Part shown: piece by piece, positions 12,317-21,773 of the stretch
Layout: each line of letters starts with the position of its first letter
Numbering within the stretch: the stretch's first letter is position 1
NCBI RefSeq assembly: GCF_013004065.1
Contig: NZ_CP053084.1
Location: forward strand, 1,674,001-1,738,000
Direction of reading: 5' to 3'
Source: Limnobacter sp. SAORIC-580
Lineage (GTDB): Bacteria; Pseudomonadota; Gammaproteobacteria; Burkholderiales; Burkholderiaceae_B
Length of the DNA: 64,000 nucleotides
The notes under the pieces: model-generated
Seen by the model: only the letters and a program-made list of their open reading frames with translations
Database searches by the model: none
Told to the model about the DNA's origin: nothing
Translations under genes and position numbers: made by a program

Positions 12317-15300
12317 ATGGTTTCCGTTGCCATTTTTTCTGCAGCCGCCAGGTCAACGGCAACAATGCGGGAAACACCTTTCTCCTGCATCGTGACGCCG
12401 ATCAGCTGCTGCGCCATTTCCATGGCGATTTTATTGTGGGAAATGAACAAAAACTGGGTTTGTTCAGACATTTGTTTGACCAAGCGGGTGAAACGCTCGG
12501 TGTTCGCATCGTCCAGCGGTGCATCAACTTCGTCGAGCAGGCAGAACGGTGCAGGATTCAACTCGAAAATTGCGAAAACCAGTGCTGTGGCCGTTAGTGC
12601 TTTTTCGCCACCCGACAAGAGATGAATGGTGCCGTTTTTCTTGCCGGGAGGTTGGGCAAATACCTGCACGCCTGCATCCAGAATTTCGTCGCCAGTCATG
12701 ACCAAGCGGGCTTCTCCACCACCAAACAACTTGGGAAAGAGGCGCGAGAAATGCCCGTTAACCACACCAAAAGTTTCGGAGAGAAGGTCGCGTGTTTCTT
12801 TGTCAATTTTGCGGATCGCATCCTCAAGGGTTTCCATGGCTTCAATCAGGTCGCCGGCCTGTTGGTCAAGGAATGATTTTCTCTCTGTTGCAGCAGCCAG
12901 TTCATCCAGCGCAGCCAGGTTCACTGCTCCCAACTCTTGCATGCCGTTGGTAAGGCGGGTTACTTCGGCCTGAAGCACTGATGCTTTCGGAGGTACATCC
13001 ATGGCAACGAATTGCTGACCCAATTCGTTTACATCGGCCTGCACTTCGTCCATCAAATTCTTGTATTGTTCAATGGTGAGTTCAGCGGCCTGAATTTTTA
13101 ATGCGAGGTCTTGTACCGCATCCCGCAGTGGATCAGCCTGCTTGTCACTTTCTTTTTCCGCACGTTCAAGCTCAGATACCTTCGCCATGATTTGTTCTAG
13201 CGCATCACGAGAAACTGCCACTTTTTCTTCTGCAATTACGCGCTCTTCCAAGGCAAGCTGCAATGCTTCTTGACCTTCGGTTTCAGAAAGCCCCTCAAGT
13301 TCAGCCAGCGCCAATTGTTTGCGTTGCTGAATTTGCTGAATTTGACTGCTTGCAAAAGCAATGTCGCGTTCACATTCGCGTTGGCGAGATTCCTGATTAC
13401 GAATATTGAATTCTGCATCCTGCTTTTTACGCAGCGCATTCTGCACCTGCGCCTGTTTGTCGCGCAGCGCCTGTTCTGCTTCAGTCACTTTGTCTTTCTG
13501 GCTTTCGAGCGCATCGCTGGCGACGGCAAGCTGCTCATCCAGTTCGGCGTACCTGTCTTCCGATTCAAGTAAAATTGCCCGCTGTTCTTCCAGTTCGCTT
13601 TGCAACAAAGCCAGGTCTAAACCAATTTGTTCCCGGCGGCTGTCTGCCCTGCTTTGCTGCTCTTGCAAGCGAATCAGTTGTACCTGGGCTTCATGCAGTC
13701 GCTTGGTCAAACTTTCAACCAGTTGACGCGCTTGCACCACATGGGCTTTCATTTCACCCGTGCGCAATTGCAGTTGGTCGCGCTTGGCCATGGATTCATT
13801 TTTCAACATGTCTAGCGCGCGCACTTCTGTACGCAGGGCTTCTATTTGCTGCTGGCGCTCAAGCCGACCGCTTTGCGCATTGTCTGCCGCATAAAAAGAC
13901 ACGCCTGTGGCGCTGACACAATGCCCTTGTGGCGTGAAGATCCGCTGGCCTGGCTTCAGGGTTTTTCGTTTCGCCAGTGCGGCTTGCAAATCGGGGGCCA
14001 GGAGGTACCCAGCCAGTGATTGAATCAAAGATTGCTGAATGGCAGAGTCGGTGCAGCGCACCAGGCTGGCCAGGTCTTCCGGACCAACAGAAAGGTTTGA
14101 ACCACCGCCCTGACTCGCTGATTCCATGAAAGCCACGCGTGCAGGGAGTGGCTGTTTGGCAAAGCCCTCAACCATGTCAAGCGTTCGTACCTGAAAGCTG
14201 TCAAGCGACTCCCGCAGCGCCGATTCAAGTGCCCTTTCCCAGCCACGCTCCACTTGTAACTTGCCCAACAAGCGCGGTGTATCGCCAAGGCCGCTACTTT
14301 CAACCCAGGGCTTTAACTCAGCGCTTTCGGCAAGTTGCTCGTTTAATTTCTCAAGTGCCTGCAATTGCGCCTGCGCGTTGGCATGCTTGTCCCGCTCAGC
14401 ATTGAATGAGGCTTGAACATGATCAAGTTCGGCACCACCAGCAGCCAACTTGCTTTCAAATTCAGCAAGGTTGCCGGTGGCATTGTCAAGCTCCCGTTCA
14501 AGGGAATGGACCCGAGATTGGACTTCGTCCATTTCGTGTACCGAAGGTGCTGCAATTTGCTGCTTTTCGCTTTCAAGCCGATCCAATTTCACTTGAATCG
14601 TGTTTTCGGCACGGCTGGCTGATTCCTGCTGCGAAGAAACCTGGCCAAGTGCCTGCTGTATTTGCATGACACCGGCGCGTTTTTGGTCTACAGCGGATCG
14701 CGCAGCCTGCAAGGCCAGCTCAACTGGCTCGACGGCCAGCTCGGCCTCTTCAAGGGCAATAATTCGTTCTTCCAGCTCGGCTTGCTGTTCTTCGGTAGAA
14801 CCACTGATTTCTTCCAATCGTGCCTTCGCGTCTTCTTCCCGCACAGTCCAGTTTTGAATTTCAAGTTCAAGCTCGGCCACTCGAGTACCCAGGCGTGCGC
14901 GTGATTCAGCCATCACGCGCAAATCAGCTTCAAGACGGCTTACTTGCCTGTTGGATTCAATCCATTGGGTTTGGTCGTTCTCCAGCTGTTGCTGGGCGTC
15001 CACCTGCTTTTCACGCACAGCAAACAGTTCTGTTTGGGTGCTAATCGATTTGCTTTGAATGGCCTCAAGATCAGCTTTGGCACGTTCAAGCTTGGCCTGG
15101 CCAGTATTTTTCTGCTCTAACGCCTCGGAATAGCGGATATACCAAAGCAAGCGCTGCTTGGTATTTTTAGCCTCTTCAAGTTCCTTGAACTGCCGCGCCA
15201 CGGTGGCTTGCTGCTCCAGTCGCTCAATCTGGCTGGTCAATTCGCGAAGAATATCTTCGATACGGGTGAGGTTGTCGCGCGTGTCGGCCAAACGATTGCC

Positions 15301-15840
15301 AGTTTCCCGGCGGCGTTCCTTGTATTTCGATACACCTGCGGCCTCTTCCAGAAAAATGCGCAATTCTTCCGGGCGGGCTTCAATAATACGGGCAATCATG
15401 CCCTGCCCGATAATGGCATAGGCGCGTGGCCCAAGACCTGTACCCAGGAAAATATCCTGGACGTCGCGGCGGCGAACCGCCTGCTGGTTGATGTAATAGG
15501 TTGAAGCGCCATCGCGTGTGAGCACGCGTTTAACGGAAATTTCGGAATATTGGTTCCAGCTGCCGCCTGCCCTGCCTTCTGCATTGTCAAACACCAGCTC
15601 TACGCTGGCACGCGAGGCCGCTTTGCGGTTGGTGGAGCCATTAAAGATCACGTCTTGCATGGATTCGCCACGCAGCTCCGACGCCTTGGATTCACCCAGT
15701 ACCCAGCGTACCGCGTCGATGATGTTGGATTTGCCACAGCCGTTCGGACCCACCACACCCACCAGATTACTGGGCACGGCAAAGGACGTTGGTTCAACAA
15801 ATGACTTAAAGCCAGCTAAACGAATGTGAGTTAATCGCAC
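12313..15840 (-). CDS. smc: Chromosome partition protein SMC
   Basis: ATPase of the condensin that compacts and segregates the chromosome. The 1175-residue protein has an N-terminal ATPase half with GPNGCGKSNIIDAVRW near residues 32-47, a long coiled coil, a hinge in the middle (about 520-640), a second coiled coil, and the C-terminal half with the signature LLSGGEKALTA and Walker B FCLLDEVDAPLDD. The start is a GTG at 15840, giving the canonical MRLTHIRLAGFKSF; no strong ribosome-binding site is visible. First gene of the smc-zipA-ligA operon. Confidence 0.97.
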
Positions 15841-15912
15841 GATGAAGTGGAAATGAGACCAATAGAACGAATAAAAACTTCAACCCACGGGAACTTGAAA
15901 ACCCGCTGACCT

Positions 15913-15918
15913 TATAAT
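15913..15918 (+). promoter_or_regulatory. Candidate -10 box for queF
   Basis: A perfect TATAAT stands about 117 bases before queF in the divergent smc-queF gap. I see no matching -35 hexamer at normal spacing, so the promoter is only a candidate. The 194-base gap also holds short inverted repeats and GGGCC/GGCCC segments, the latter just before the queF ribosome-binding site. Confidence 0.35.
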
Positions 15919-16034
15919 AGCAAAGCCTTCGCGCTTTACGCCGGGCCCCCGCCCGTAGTTGGCAGGATGATTGAGTTGTTTAACGCCACAAAGGCCAAAG
16001 GCCACAACAGGCTAAAAAGGCCCACGAGAGAATT

Positions 16035-16454
16035 ATGAGTAACAAACCCAGCCGTGATTTACAGACTTTTCCGAATCCGAACCCGGATCGGCCCTACCAC
16101 GTTCACATCGAAGTGCCTGAATTTACATGTCTTTGTCCCTTGACCGGGCAGCCAGACTTCGCCACTTTGGTGATCGACTACCTGCCCAACCAGAAGAATG
16201 TAGAGCTGAAAAGCCTGAAAATGTACATGTGGAGTTACAGGGAGGAAGGTGCTTTCCACGAGGCTGTAACCAACAAGATTCTGGACGACCTGGTGGCCGC
16301 AACTGACCCCCGCTACATGAAACTAACTGCGAAATGGTATGTTCGGGGTGGTGTATACACCACGGTGGTGGCTGAACACCGCCACTCAGGCTTTCAGCCC
16401 TTGCCGAAAGTTGAACTGGATTCCATTTCAACCATGAACCCTACTCGTGGCTAA
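16035..16454 (+). CDS. queF: NADPH-dependent 7-cyano-7-deazaguanine reductase
   Basis: Reduces preQ0 to preQ1 in queuosine synthesis. At 139 residues it is the short, single-domain (type I) form. The LCP cysteine (Cys34) in [14 protein letters not shown] is the expected thioimide-forming nucleophile, and [20 protein letters not shown] is the QueF family motif that binds NADPH. A GAGAG site precedes the ATG. It is divergent from smc and has a leader of roughly 110 bases if the candidate -10 box is used; I do not recognise a preQ1 riboswitch in it. Confidence 0.95.
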   Translation: MSNKPSRDLQTFPNPNPDRPYHVHIEVPEFTCLCPLTGQPDFATLVIDYLPNQKNVELKSLKMYMWSYREEGAFHEAVTNKILDDLVAATDPRYMKLTAKWYVRGGVYTTVVAEHRHSGFQPLPKVELDSISTMNPTRG

Positions 16455-16521
16455 ATGCGAGGGGTTAAAAGCGCGTGGCTATACGCGCTTGGCTTAAAAC
16501 GATGGCTAAACAGCAATTCCG

Positions 16522-17718
16522 GTGAACTCATTGAAAAACCTCGACAAACTTCAGCCTTATCCATTTGAACGCCTCAAAGCATTGTTCGCGGGCACCCAGC
16601 ACACGGGTGGTTTGACCCATGTGAATTTGTCGATTGGCGAACCCAAGCATCCCACGCCAGCGCTGATCAAGCAGGCTTTGATCGACAACCTTGATGGCTT
16701 GTCGGTATACCCCGGTACGCAGGGATTGCCGGTGTTGAGAAAAGCAATCTCTGAGTGGATATTGCGCCGTTTTGATGCCTTGGTCGATCCGGAAACTCAG
16801 GTTTTGCCGATTCTGGGCTCGCGTGAGGCTTTGTTTTCTTTCGCACAGGTGGTACTGGATGGTTGTGAGAACGACAGCCACGTTGTTTTTCCAAACCCGT
16901 TTTATCAAATTTACGAAGGCGCCACCTTTTTAGGTGGCGCAAGCCCTGTGTTCGTGAACATTGATCCGGCCAGCGGTTTGTCAAATTTTCACGCGCTCAG
17001 CCCCGATGTATTGGCCAAAACAAAGCTGATGTATGTGTGTTCGCCCAACAACCCGACCGGCGCGGTGTATTCACTTGAAGACTGGCAAAAGCTGTTTGAT
17101 CTGGCCGATGAATACAATATCGTGATCGCATCGGATGAATGTTATTCAGAAATTTATCTAGATGGCACCGCAGCCCCCATCGGTGGGCTTGAAGCAGCAA
17201 GCCGTTTGGGAAGGTCGGATTACAACAACCTGATTGTGTTTTCCAGCCTCTCCAAGCGCTCTAACGCGCCCGGGCTTCGTTCTGGTTATGTGGCAGGCGA
17301 TGCAGAGCTGATCAAGGCATTTCTTCGCTACCGCACCTACCATGGTTCTGCCATGTCGACCACCATACAAATGGCCAGCGTAGCTGCCTGGAACGATGAA
17401 GAACACGTTGCCGAGAACCGCCGCTTATACACCGAGAAGTTCAAAGCCTTCAGCGCCATTCTTGAAGGCAAACTTGAACTGCATATTCCACCCGCCGGCT
17501 TTTACTTTTGGGCTGATGTGGGGCAAAGCGACACAGCCTTCGCCAAAAGGCTATTTGAGCAAGCGCATGTTACCCTATTGCCCGGAAGCTTTTTGGGTCG
17601 CGAGGTGAATGGATTTAACCCCGGCAGCAACCATGTGAGAATTGCGCTGGTAGCCAGCCTGGCCGAATGCAATGAGGCCGCTTGTCGAATTGCACAACAA
17701 ATTAAAAACAGTCTCTGA
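16522..17718 (+). CDS. dapC: Succinyldiaminopimelate transaminase
   Basis: PLP-dependent class I aminotransferase that makes N-succinyl-diaminopimelate in the succinylase branch of lysine and peptidoglycan precursor synthesis. The 398-residue protein has the lysine in SSLSKRSN (Lys245) as the PLP Schiff base, the SPNNPTGAV segment near 170, [10 protein letters not shown] with the PLP-binding Asp, and a C-terminal HVRIALV arginine. The start is read as GTG at 16522; a TTG at 16531 is an alternative, and neither has a clear ribosome-binding site. dapD follows after 14 bases, which fixes the pathway role. Confidence 0.92.
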   Translation: MNSLKNLDKLQPYPFERLKALFAGTQHTGGLTHVNLSIGEPKHPTPALIKQALIDNLDGLSVYPGTQGLPVLRKAISEWILRRFDALVDPETQVLPILGSREALFSFAQVVLDGCENDSHVVFPNPFYQIYEGATFLGGASPVFVNIDPASGLSNFHALSPDVLAKTKLMYVCSPNNPTGAVYSLEDWQKLFDLADEYNIVIASDECYSEIYLDGTAAPIGGLEAASRLGRSDYNNLIVFSSLSKRSNAPGLRSGYVAGDAELIKAFLRYRTYHGSAMSTTIQMASVAAWNDEEHVAENRRLYTEKFKAFSAILEGKLELHIPPAGFYFWADVGQSDTAFAKRLFEQAHVTLLPGSFLGREVNGFNPGSNHVRIALVASLAECNEAACRIAQQIKNSL

Positions 17719-17732
17719 CACAGGAAATCACC

Positions 17733-18563
17733 ATGACAAATAATCATCAATCCATCATTGAAGCCGCATGGGAAAACCGTGCAGAAATTTCCCCTTCTTC
17801 TGCACCTGCAGAAGTTCGCGCCGCTGTTGGCGACGTACTGGAAAAATTGAACAGGGGTGAATTGCGTGTTTGTTCCAAGGAAAGCGGCGAGTGGGTAACC
17901 CACCAATGGATCAAGAAAGCCGTGTTGCTTTCTTTCCGCCTTGAAGACAACAAGCCAATGGCTGCCGGTGGTTTCACCCAGTTTTACGACAAGGTGCCCA
18001 CCAAGTTTGTCGATTACACCGAAGAAGACTTCAAGAAAGGTGGATTCCGTGTAGTACCGCCTGCCGTGGCCCGCCGTGGCAGTTTCATTGCCAAAAATGT
18101 TGTGCTGATGCCCAGCTACGTGAACATTGGTGCATATGTAGACGAAGGCACCATGGTGGACACTTGGGCCACTGTGGGTTCATGCGCACAAATCGGTAAA
18201 AACGTTCACTTGAGCGGTGGCGTAGGCATTGGTGGCGTGTTGGAACCTCTACAGGCGAACCCCACAATCATCGAAGACAACTGCTTTATTGGCGCACGTT
18301 CTGAGGTAGTGGAAGGCGTAATCGTTGAAGAAAACTCCGTGATTTCCATGGGTGTTTACATCGGTCAAAGTACAAAAATTTACAACCGAGAAACAGGCGA
18401 AGTAAGTTACGGCCGAATTCCTGCTGGCTCAGTGGTCGTCAGTGGCTCACTGCCCAGCGCTTGTGGCAAGTACAGCCTGTACTGCGCGGTGATCGTCAAG
18501 CGTGTTGATGCAAAAACACGTGCGAAAACCGGCATCAACGAATTGCTGCGCAACGCAGAGTAA
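17733..18563 (+). CDS. dapD: Tetrahydrodipicolinate N-succinyltransferase
   Basis: Transfers succinyl from succinyl-CoA to tetrahydrodipicolinate, committing flux to the succinylase branch of diaminopimelate synthesis. The 276-residue protein has an N-terminal helical part, then the left-handed beta-helix built from hexapeptide repeats (about residues 110-230, for example [19 protein letters not shown]), and a short C-terminal cap. Directly downstream of dapC with an AGGA site. Confidence 0.97.
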   Translation: MTNNHQSIIEAAWENRAEISPSSAPAEVRAAVGDVLEKLNRGELRVCSKESGEWVTHQWIKKAVLLSFRLEDNKPMAAGGFTQFYDKVPTKFVDYTEEDFKKGGFRVVPPAVARRGSFIAKNVVLMPSYVNIGAYVDEGTMVDTWATVGSCAQIGKNVHLSGGVGIGGVLEPLQANPTIIEDNCFIGARSEVVEGVIVEENSVISMGVYIGQSTKIYNRETGEVSYGRIPAGSVVVSGSLPSACGKYSLYCAVIVKRVDAKTRAKTGINELLRNAE

Positions 18564-18579
18564 AGGAGCATCCGACAGA

Positions 18580-18924
18580 ATGACAGCCAAGGTATACGGA
18601 ATTCCTAACTGCGACAGCGTAAAAAAAGCGATTTCATCCCTGAAATCGAATGACGTGGAAATTGTTTTCCATGACTTCAAAAAACATGGTGTACCCGCGT
18701 TGCTGCTTGACGAATGGATCAGTACCTTTGGGTTGGATAAAGTCATCAATCGGAAAGGCACCACTTGGCGTGGTCTGGACGAAAGCCTGCAAGGCAAAGC
18801 CCGGTCACCTGAGGGTGCCAAAGCCCTTCTGTTGGAATACCCCAGCATCATTAAACGCCCGGTCGTCGAATTGAACGGCGTACTCACCATTGGGCAAACC
18901 GATTTCAGCCAAGGCAATTCATGA
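18580..18924 (+). CDS. ArsC/YffB-like thioredoxin-fold protein
   Basis: Small protein of the arsenate-reductase (ArsC/Spx/YffB) family, 114 residues from the ATG at 18580 behind an AAAGGAG site. It has a single cysteine in GIPNCDSVKKA (Cys11) and the later KRPVVELNG segment that in ArsC proteins follows the conserved arginine. It resembles YffB more than true arsenate reductases, and YffB relatives sit beside dap genes in many proteobacteria. Its substrate is unknown; the gene order suggests a conserved, poorly understood link with diaminopimelate synthesis. It overlaps prmB by four bases. Confidence 0.85.
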   Translation: MTAKVYGIPNCDSVKKAISSLKSNDVEIVFHDFKKHGVPALLLDEWISTFGLDKVINRKGTTWRGLDESLQGKARSPEGAKALLLEYPSIIKRPVVELNGVLTIGQTDFSQGNS

Positions 18925-19835
18925 ATCAGGATTACACCGCACACATTGCAGTCGACCCCAAAGAACTGCACACCGTTCGCGACTGGGTGCGGTTTTATGT
19001 CAGCGAAATGCGCCGTGGTCAGGTGTTTTTTGGCCATGGCTCAAGCAACGCATTTGATGAAGCGATTTATATGGTGCAGTCGGCGCTCAGTCTGCCGATT
19101 GGCGATGTCGGGCCGTTTTGGGACGCACGTGTCACCATTCAAGAAGCCAATCGACTGACACGTTTTATTACCCAACGTGTAGTCGATCGCAAGCCGGCCA
19201 GTTACATCACTGGCGAGGCCTGGTTGCAAGGACATGCCTTCAAGGTCGACGAACGGGTCATCATCCCGCGTTCCTTCATCGCTGAACTGCTGGCCGACCA
19301 ATTAACGCCCTGGGTAAATGCCCCTGAAATGCCATTCGAGATTCTTGACATGTGCACAGGTTCCGGCTGTCTGGCGATTCTGGCTGCCTATGTGTTTGAA
19401 AATGCGCAGGTTGATGCTGTCGATTTGTCAACTGAGGCCTTGAGTGTCGCGCGCGAGAACATACAGCTGCATGAGATGAAGCGGCGTGTTCATGCCATTG
19501 AATCGGATTTGTTTTCAAACCTGAATGGCAAGCAATACGACTTCATCTTGACCAACCCGCCTTATGTCAATGAGGCCTCCATGAAAAAGCTGCCGCCAGA
19601 GTACCTGCATGAACCACGCATGGCTTTGGCCGGTGGCGACAGCGGTATGGATCTGATTCAGGATATTCTTGAACAGGCCCCTAAACACCTGAAAGACGGC
19701 GGTTTTCTGGTGGTTGAACTCGGTAATGAAAAACTGCATTTCGAAGCGGCCTTTCCACATTTAAATCCCATTTGGCTTGAAACCTCGGCAGGTGACGAAC
19801 AAGTGTTTTTGCTTAACAAAGAAGACTTGGTCTAA
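18921..19835 (+). CDS. prmB: Ribosomal protein L3 glutamine methyltransferase
   Basis: SAM-dependent methyltransferase that modifies a glutamine of ribosomal protein L3. The 304-residue protein has an N-terminal helical domain, the SAM-binding ILDMCTGSGCLAIL near residue 140, and the catalytic TNPPYVNEAS near 209-218 that marks glutamine N5-methyltransferases. The N-terminal length and lack of a release-factor context favour PrmB over PrmC. In related genomes dapE usually lies just before prmB; here it is absent (see findings). Confidence 0.92.
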   Translation: MNQDYTAHIAVDPKELHTVRDWVRFYVSEMRRGQVFFGHGSSNAFDEAIYMVQSALSLPIGDVGPFWDARVTIQEANRLTRFITQRVVDRKPASYITGEAWLQGHAFKVDERVIIPRSFIAELLADQLTPWVNAPEMPFEILDMCTGSGCLAILAAYVFENAQVDAVDLSTEALSVARENIQLHEMKRRVHAIESDLFSNLNGKQYDFILTNPPYVNEASMKKLPPEYLHEPRMALAGGDSGMDLIQDILEQAPKHLKDGGFLVVELGNEKLHFEAAFPHLNPIWLETSAGDEQVFLLNKEDLV

Positions 19836-19844
19836 ACCCATTCA

Positions 19845-21758
19845 ATGATTCAAATCAACAACCTCAGCATTGCGCGGGGCAGCAAGCCTATTTTAACCAA
19901 TGCTGAACTCACTCTGTTTCCCGGTGAAAAAGTAGGTCTAATTGGTCACAATGGCGCTGGTAAATCCAGTTTTCTAAGTGCCCTTCTTGGCGAGCTTCAC
20001 ATTGATCAAGGCAGTATCGACCTGCCCAAGGTGTGGCGACTTTCCTGGATTGATCAGGAAGTAACAGCCAACCACCTCAGCGTGATTGATTTCGCCCTGG
20101 AAGGTGACCGGGCCTTGCACGAAGTGCGCCAAAAAATTCATGCTGTTGAAGAAAGCGGCGACATGGAGCAACTTGGCCATTTGTATGAAGAACTGGAGAA
20201 CCTGGATGGCTACACTGCTGAAGCGCGTGTGGCCACCATTCTTCACGGCTTGGGGTTTAAAACAGAAGACCTTCAACGCAAAGTTGGCGAGTTTTCTGGC
20301 GGCTGGAAAATGCGCTTGAACCTTGCCAAAGTGCTGGGCTCAAGGGCCGACCTTATTTTGCTGGACGAACCCACCAACCACCTGGACATCGAAGCGGTGG
20401 TGTGGCTGGAGCAGTGGATCAAGCAAGTCAACAGCACGGTAATTCTGGTTTCACATGACCGTGATTTTCTAGACGAGGTGTGTACCCACACCGTGCACCT
20501 GAACAGCGAAAAACTGACCAAGTACACGGGTGGTTACTCTGCGTTTGAGCGTGCTTTTGCCGAGCGTGCAGACCAGGTTAGCCAGGCCAACAAAAAGGCT
20601 GCTGGTGAAATGGAAAAGCTGCAAAAATTTGTGGATCGTTTCAAGGCCAAAGCCAGCAAGGCCAAACAAGCACAAAGCCGGGTAAAGCGACTTGAAAAGA
20701 TCAAGTTGATTGAAACTTTGCAAGTAGAACCCCATGTGGCAATTCCGTTTATGGAACCCCACAAAAGTCCAGACCCGTTGGTGGTGCTGAACCGGAGCGA
20801 TTGTGGCTATGAAGGTGCAACGCCCATTCTAAAAAGTATCAGTCTTGAACTTCGCCCTGGCGACCGTATCGGTCTGTTGGGTGCCAACGGCAATGGCAAA
20901 ACCACCCTGGTTAAGACATTGGTGGGCGAGCTCAACATGTTGGGTGGTGAGCGGGTTGAGGGCAAAGGGCTGGTTTACGGGTATTTCGCACAAGACCAAA
21001 TTGAATCGCTTGACATGAACGCCACACCCTTGCAGCACATGTCACGTCTGGAGCGGCAAATTTCCGAGCAAAAAGCGCGTGAATTCCTGGCACGCTATCA
21101 CTTTGGAGACGACAAAGTTCGTCAATTGGTTGGCAGTTTCTCGGGCGGTGAAAAGTCGCGTTTGGCTTTGGCCCTTTTGGCTTACAAACGCCCCAACCTG
21201 CTATTGCTGGATGAACCCACAAACCACCTGGACATTGCAACTCGCCAAGCCTTGGCCAGCAGCCTTCTGGAATTTGAAGGAGCCCTGGTGATGGTTTCTC
21301 ATGACCGGCATTTGCTGGAATCTATTACTGATCGCTTTTGGCGCGTTCACCAAGGTGCCGTGACCGAATTTGACGGGGACCTGGATGACTATGCCGAGCT
21401 GCTGCGCAAAGAAACCAGTGCGGAAAATCGCAATGCAAAACAAGGCAATTCGAACAACAAACCTGTTGCAGTTGTGGCAGTACCGATAGACAGGCAAGCT
21501 GTGAACCAACGAATCAAACAATTGGGCAATCAGGTTAAAAAACTTGAAAAACTAATTGAGACTGACCAACCCAAAATGGCCAAACTTGATGAAGCTTTGG
21601 TCAAATGCGACTACAGCAAACCCGACGATTCGAAAAAAGCCGCGGAACTGCACCATGAGCGCAACTTGATCGCCGCTCGCCTAGAGAATGCGGAAACTGA
21701 GTTACTGGAACTGATGCTTGAGATTGAGCAACTGGAAGAGTCCCTAAGCGTGTCGTGA
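19845..21758 (+). CDS. ABC-F family ATPase, YheS-like
   Basis: Soluble protein with two ABC ATPase domains and no membrane segments, 637 residues, matching the layout of YheS and related ribosome-associated ABC-F proteins. Domain 1 has GHNGAGKSS near residue 34, the signature FSGGWKMRLNLA and LLLDEPTNHLD; domain 2 has GANGNGKTT near 348, FSGGEKSRLAL and again LLLDEPTNHLD. Between them lies the lysine-rich linker (FKAKASKAKQAQSRVKRLEK) that reaches into the ribosome in this family, and the C-terminus is a predicted coiled coil. The exact translational role is not established from sequence. Confidence 0.9.
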   Translation: MIQINNLSIARGSKPILTNAELTLFPGEKVGLIGHNGAGKSSFLSALLGELHIDQGSIDLPKVWRLSWIDQEVTANHLSVIDFALEGDRALHEVRQKIHAVEESGDMEQLGHLYEELENLDGYTAEARVATILHGLGFKTEDLQRKVGEFSGGWKMRLNLAKVLGSRADLILLDEPTNHLDIEAVVWLEQWIKQVNSTVILVSHDRDFLDEVCTHTVHLNSEKLTKYTGGYSAFERAFAERADQVSQANKKAAGEMEKLQKFVDRFKAKASKAKQAQSRVKRLEKIKLIETLQVEPHVAIPFMEPHKSPDPLVVLNRSDCGYEGATPILKSISLELRPGDRIGLLGANGNGKTTLVKTLVGELNMLGGERVEGKGLVYGYFAQDQIESLDMNATPLQHMSRLERQISEQKAREFLARYHFGDDKVRQLVGSFSGGEKSRLALALLAYKRPNLLLLDEPTNHLDIATRQALASSLLEFEGALVMVSHDRHLLESITDRFWRVHQGAVTEFDGDLDDYAELLRKETSAENRNAKQGNSNNKPVAVVAVPIDRQAVNQRIKQLGNQVKKLEKLIETDQPKMAKLDEALVKCDYSKPDDSKKAAELHHERNLIAARLENAETELLELMLEIEQLEESLSVS

Positions 21759-21773
21759 ACAGCAATGTGATTA

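Noticed and set aside
15919..16034. Known preQ1 riboswitch before queF
   Set aside because: The conserved A-rich tail and loop pattern of preQ1-I are not present; kept only as a low-interest finding of unknown structure.
18580..18924. True arsenate reductase
   Set aside because: The sequence is nearer to YffB, no ars genes are nearby, and the dap context matches YffB-type proteins.
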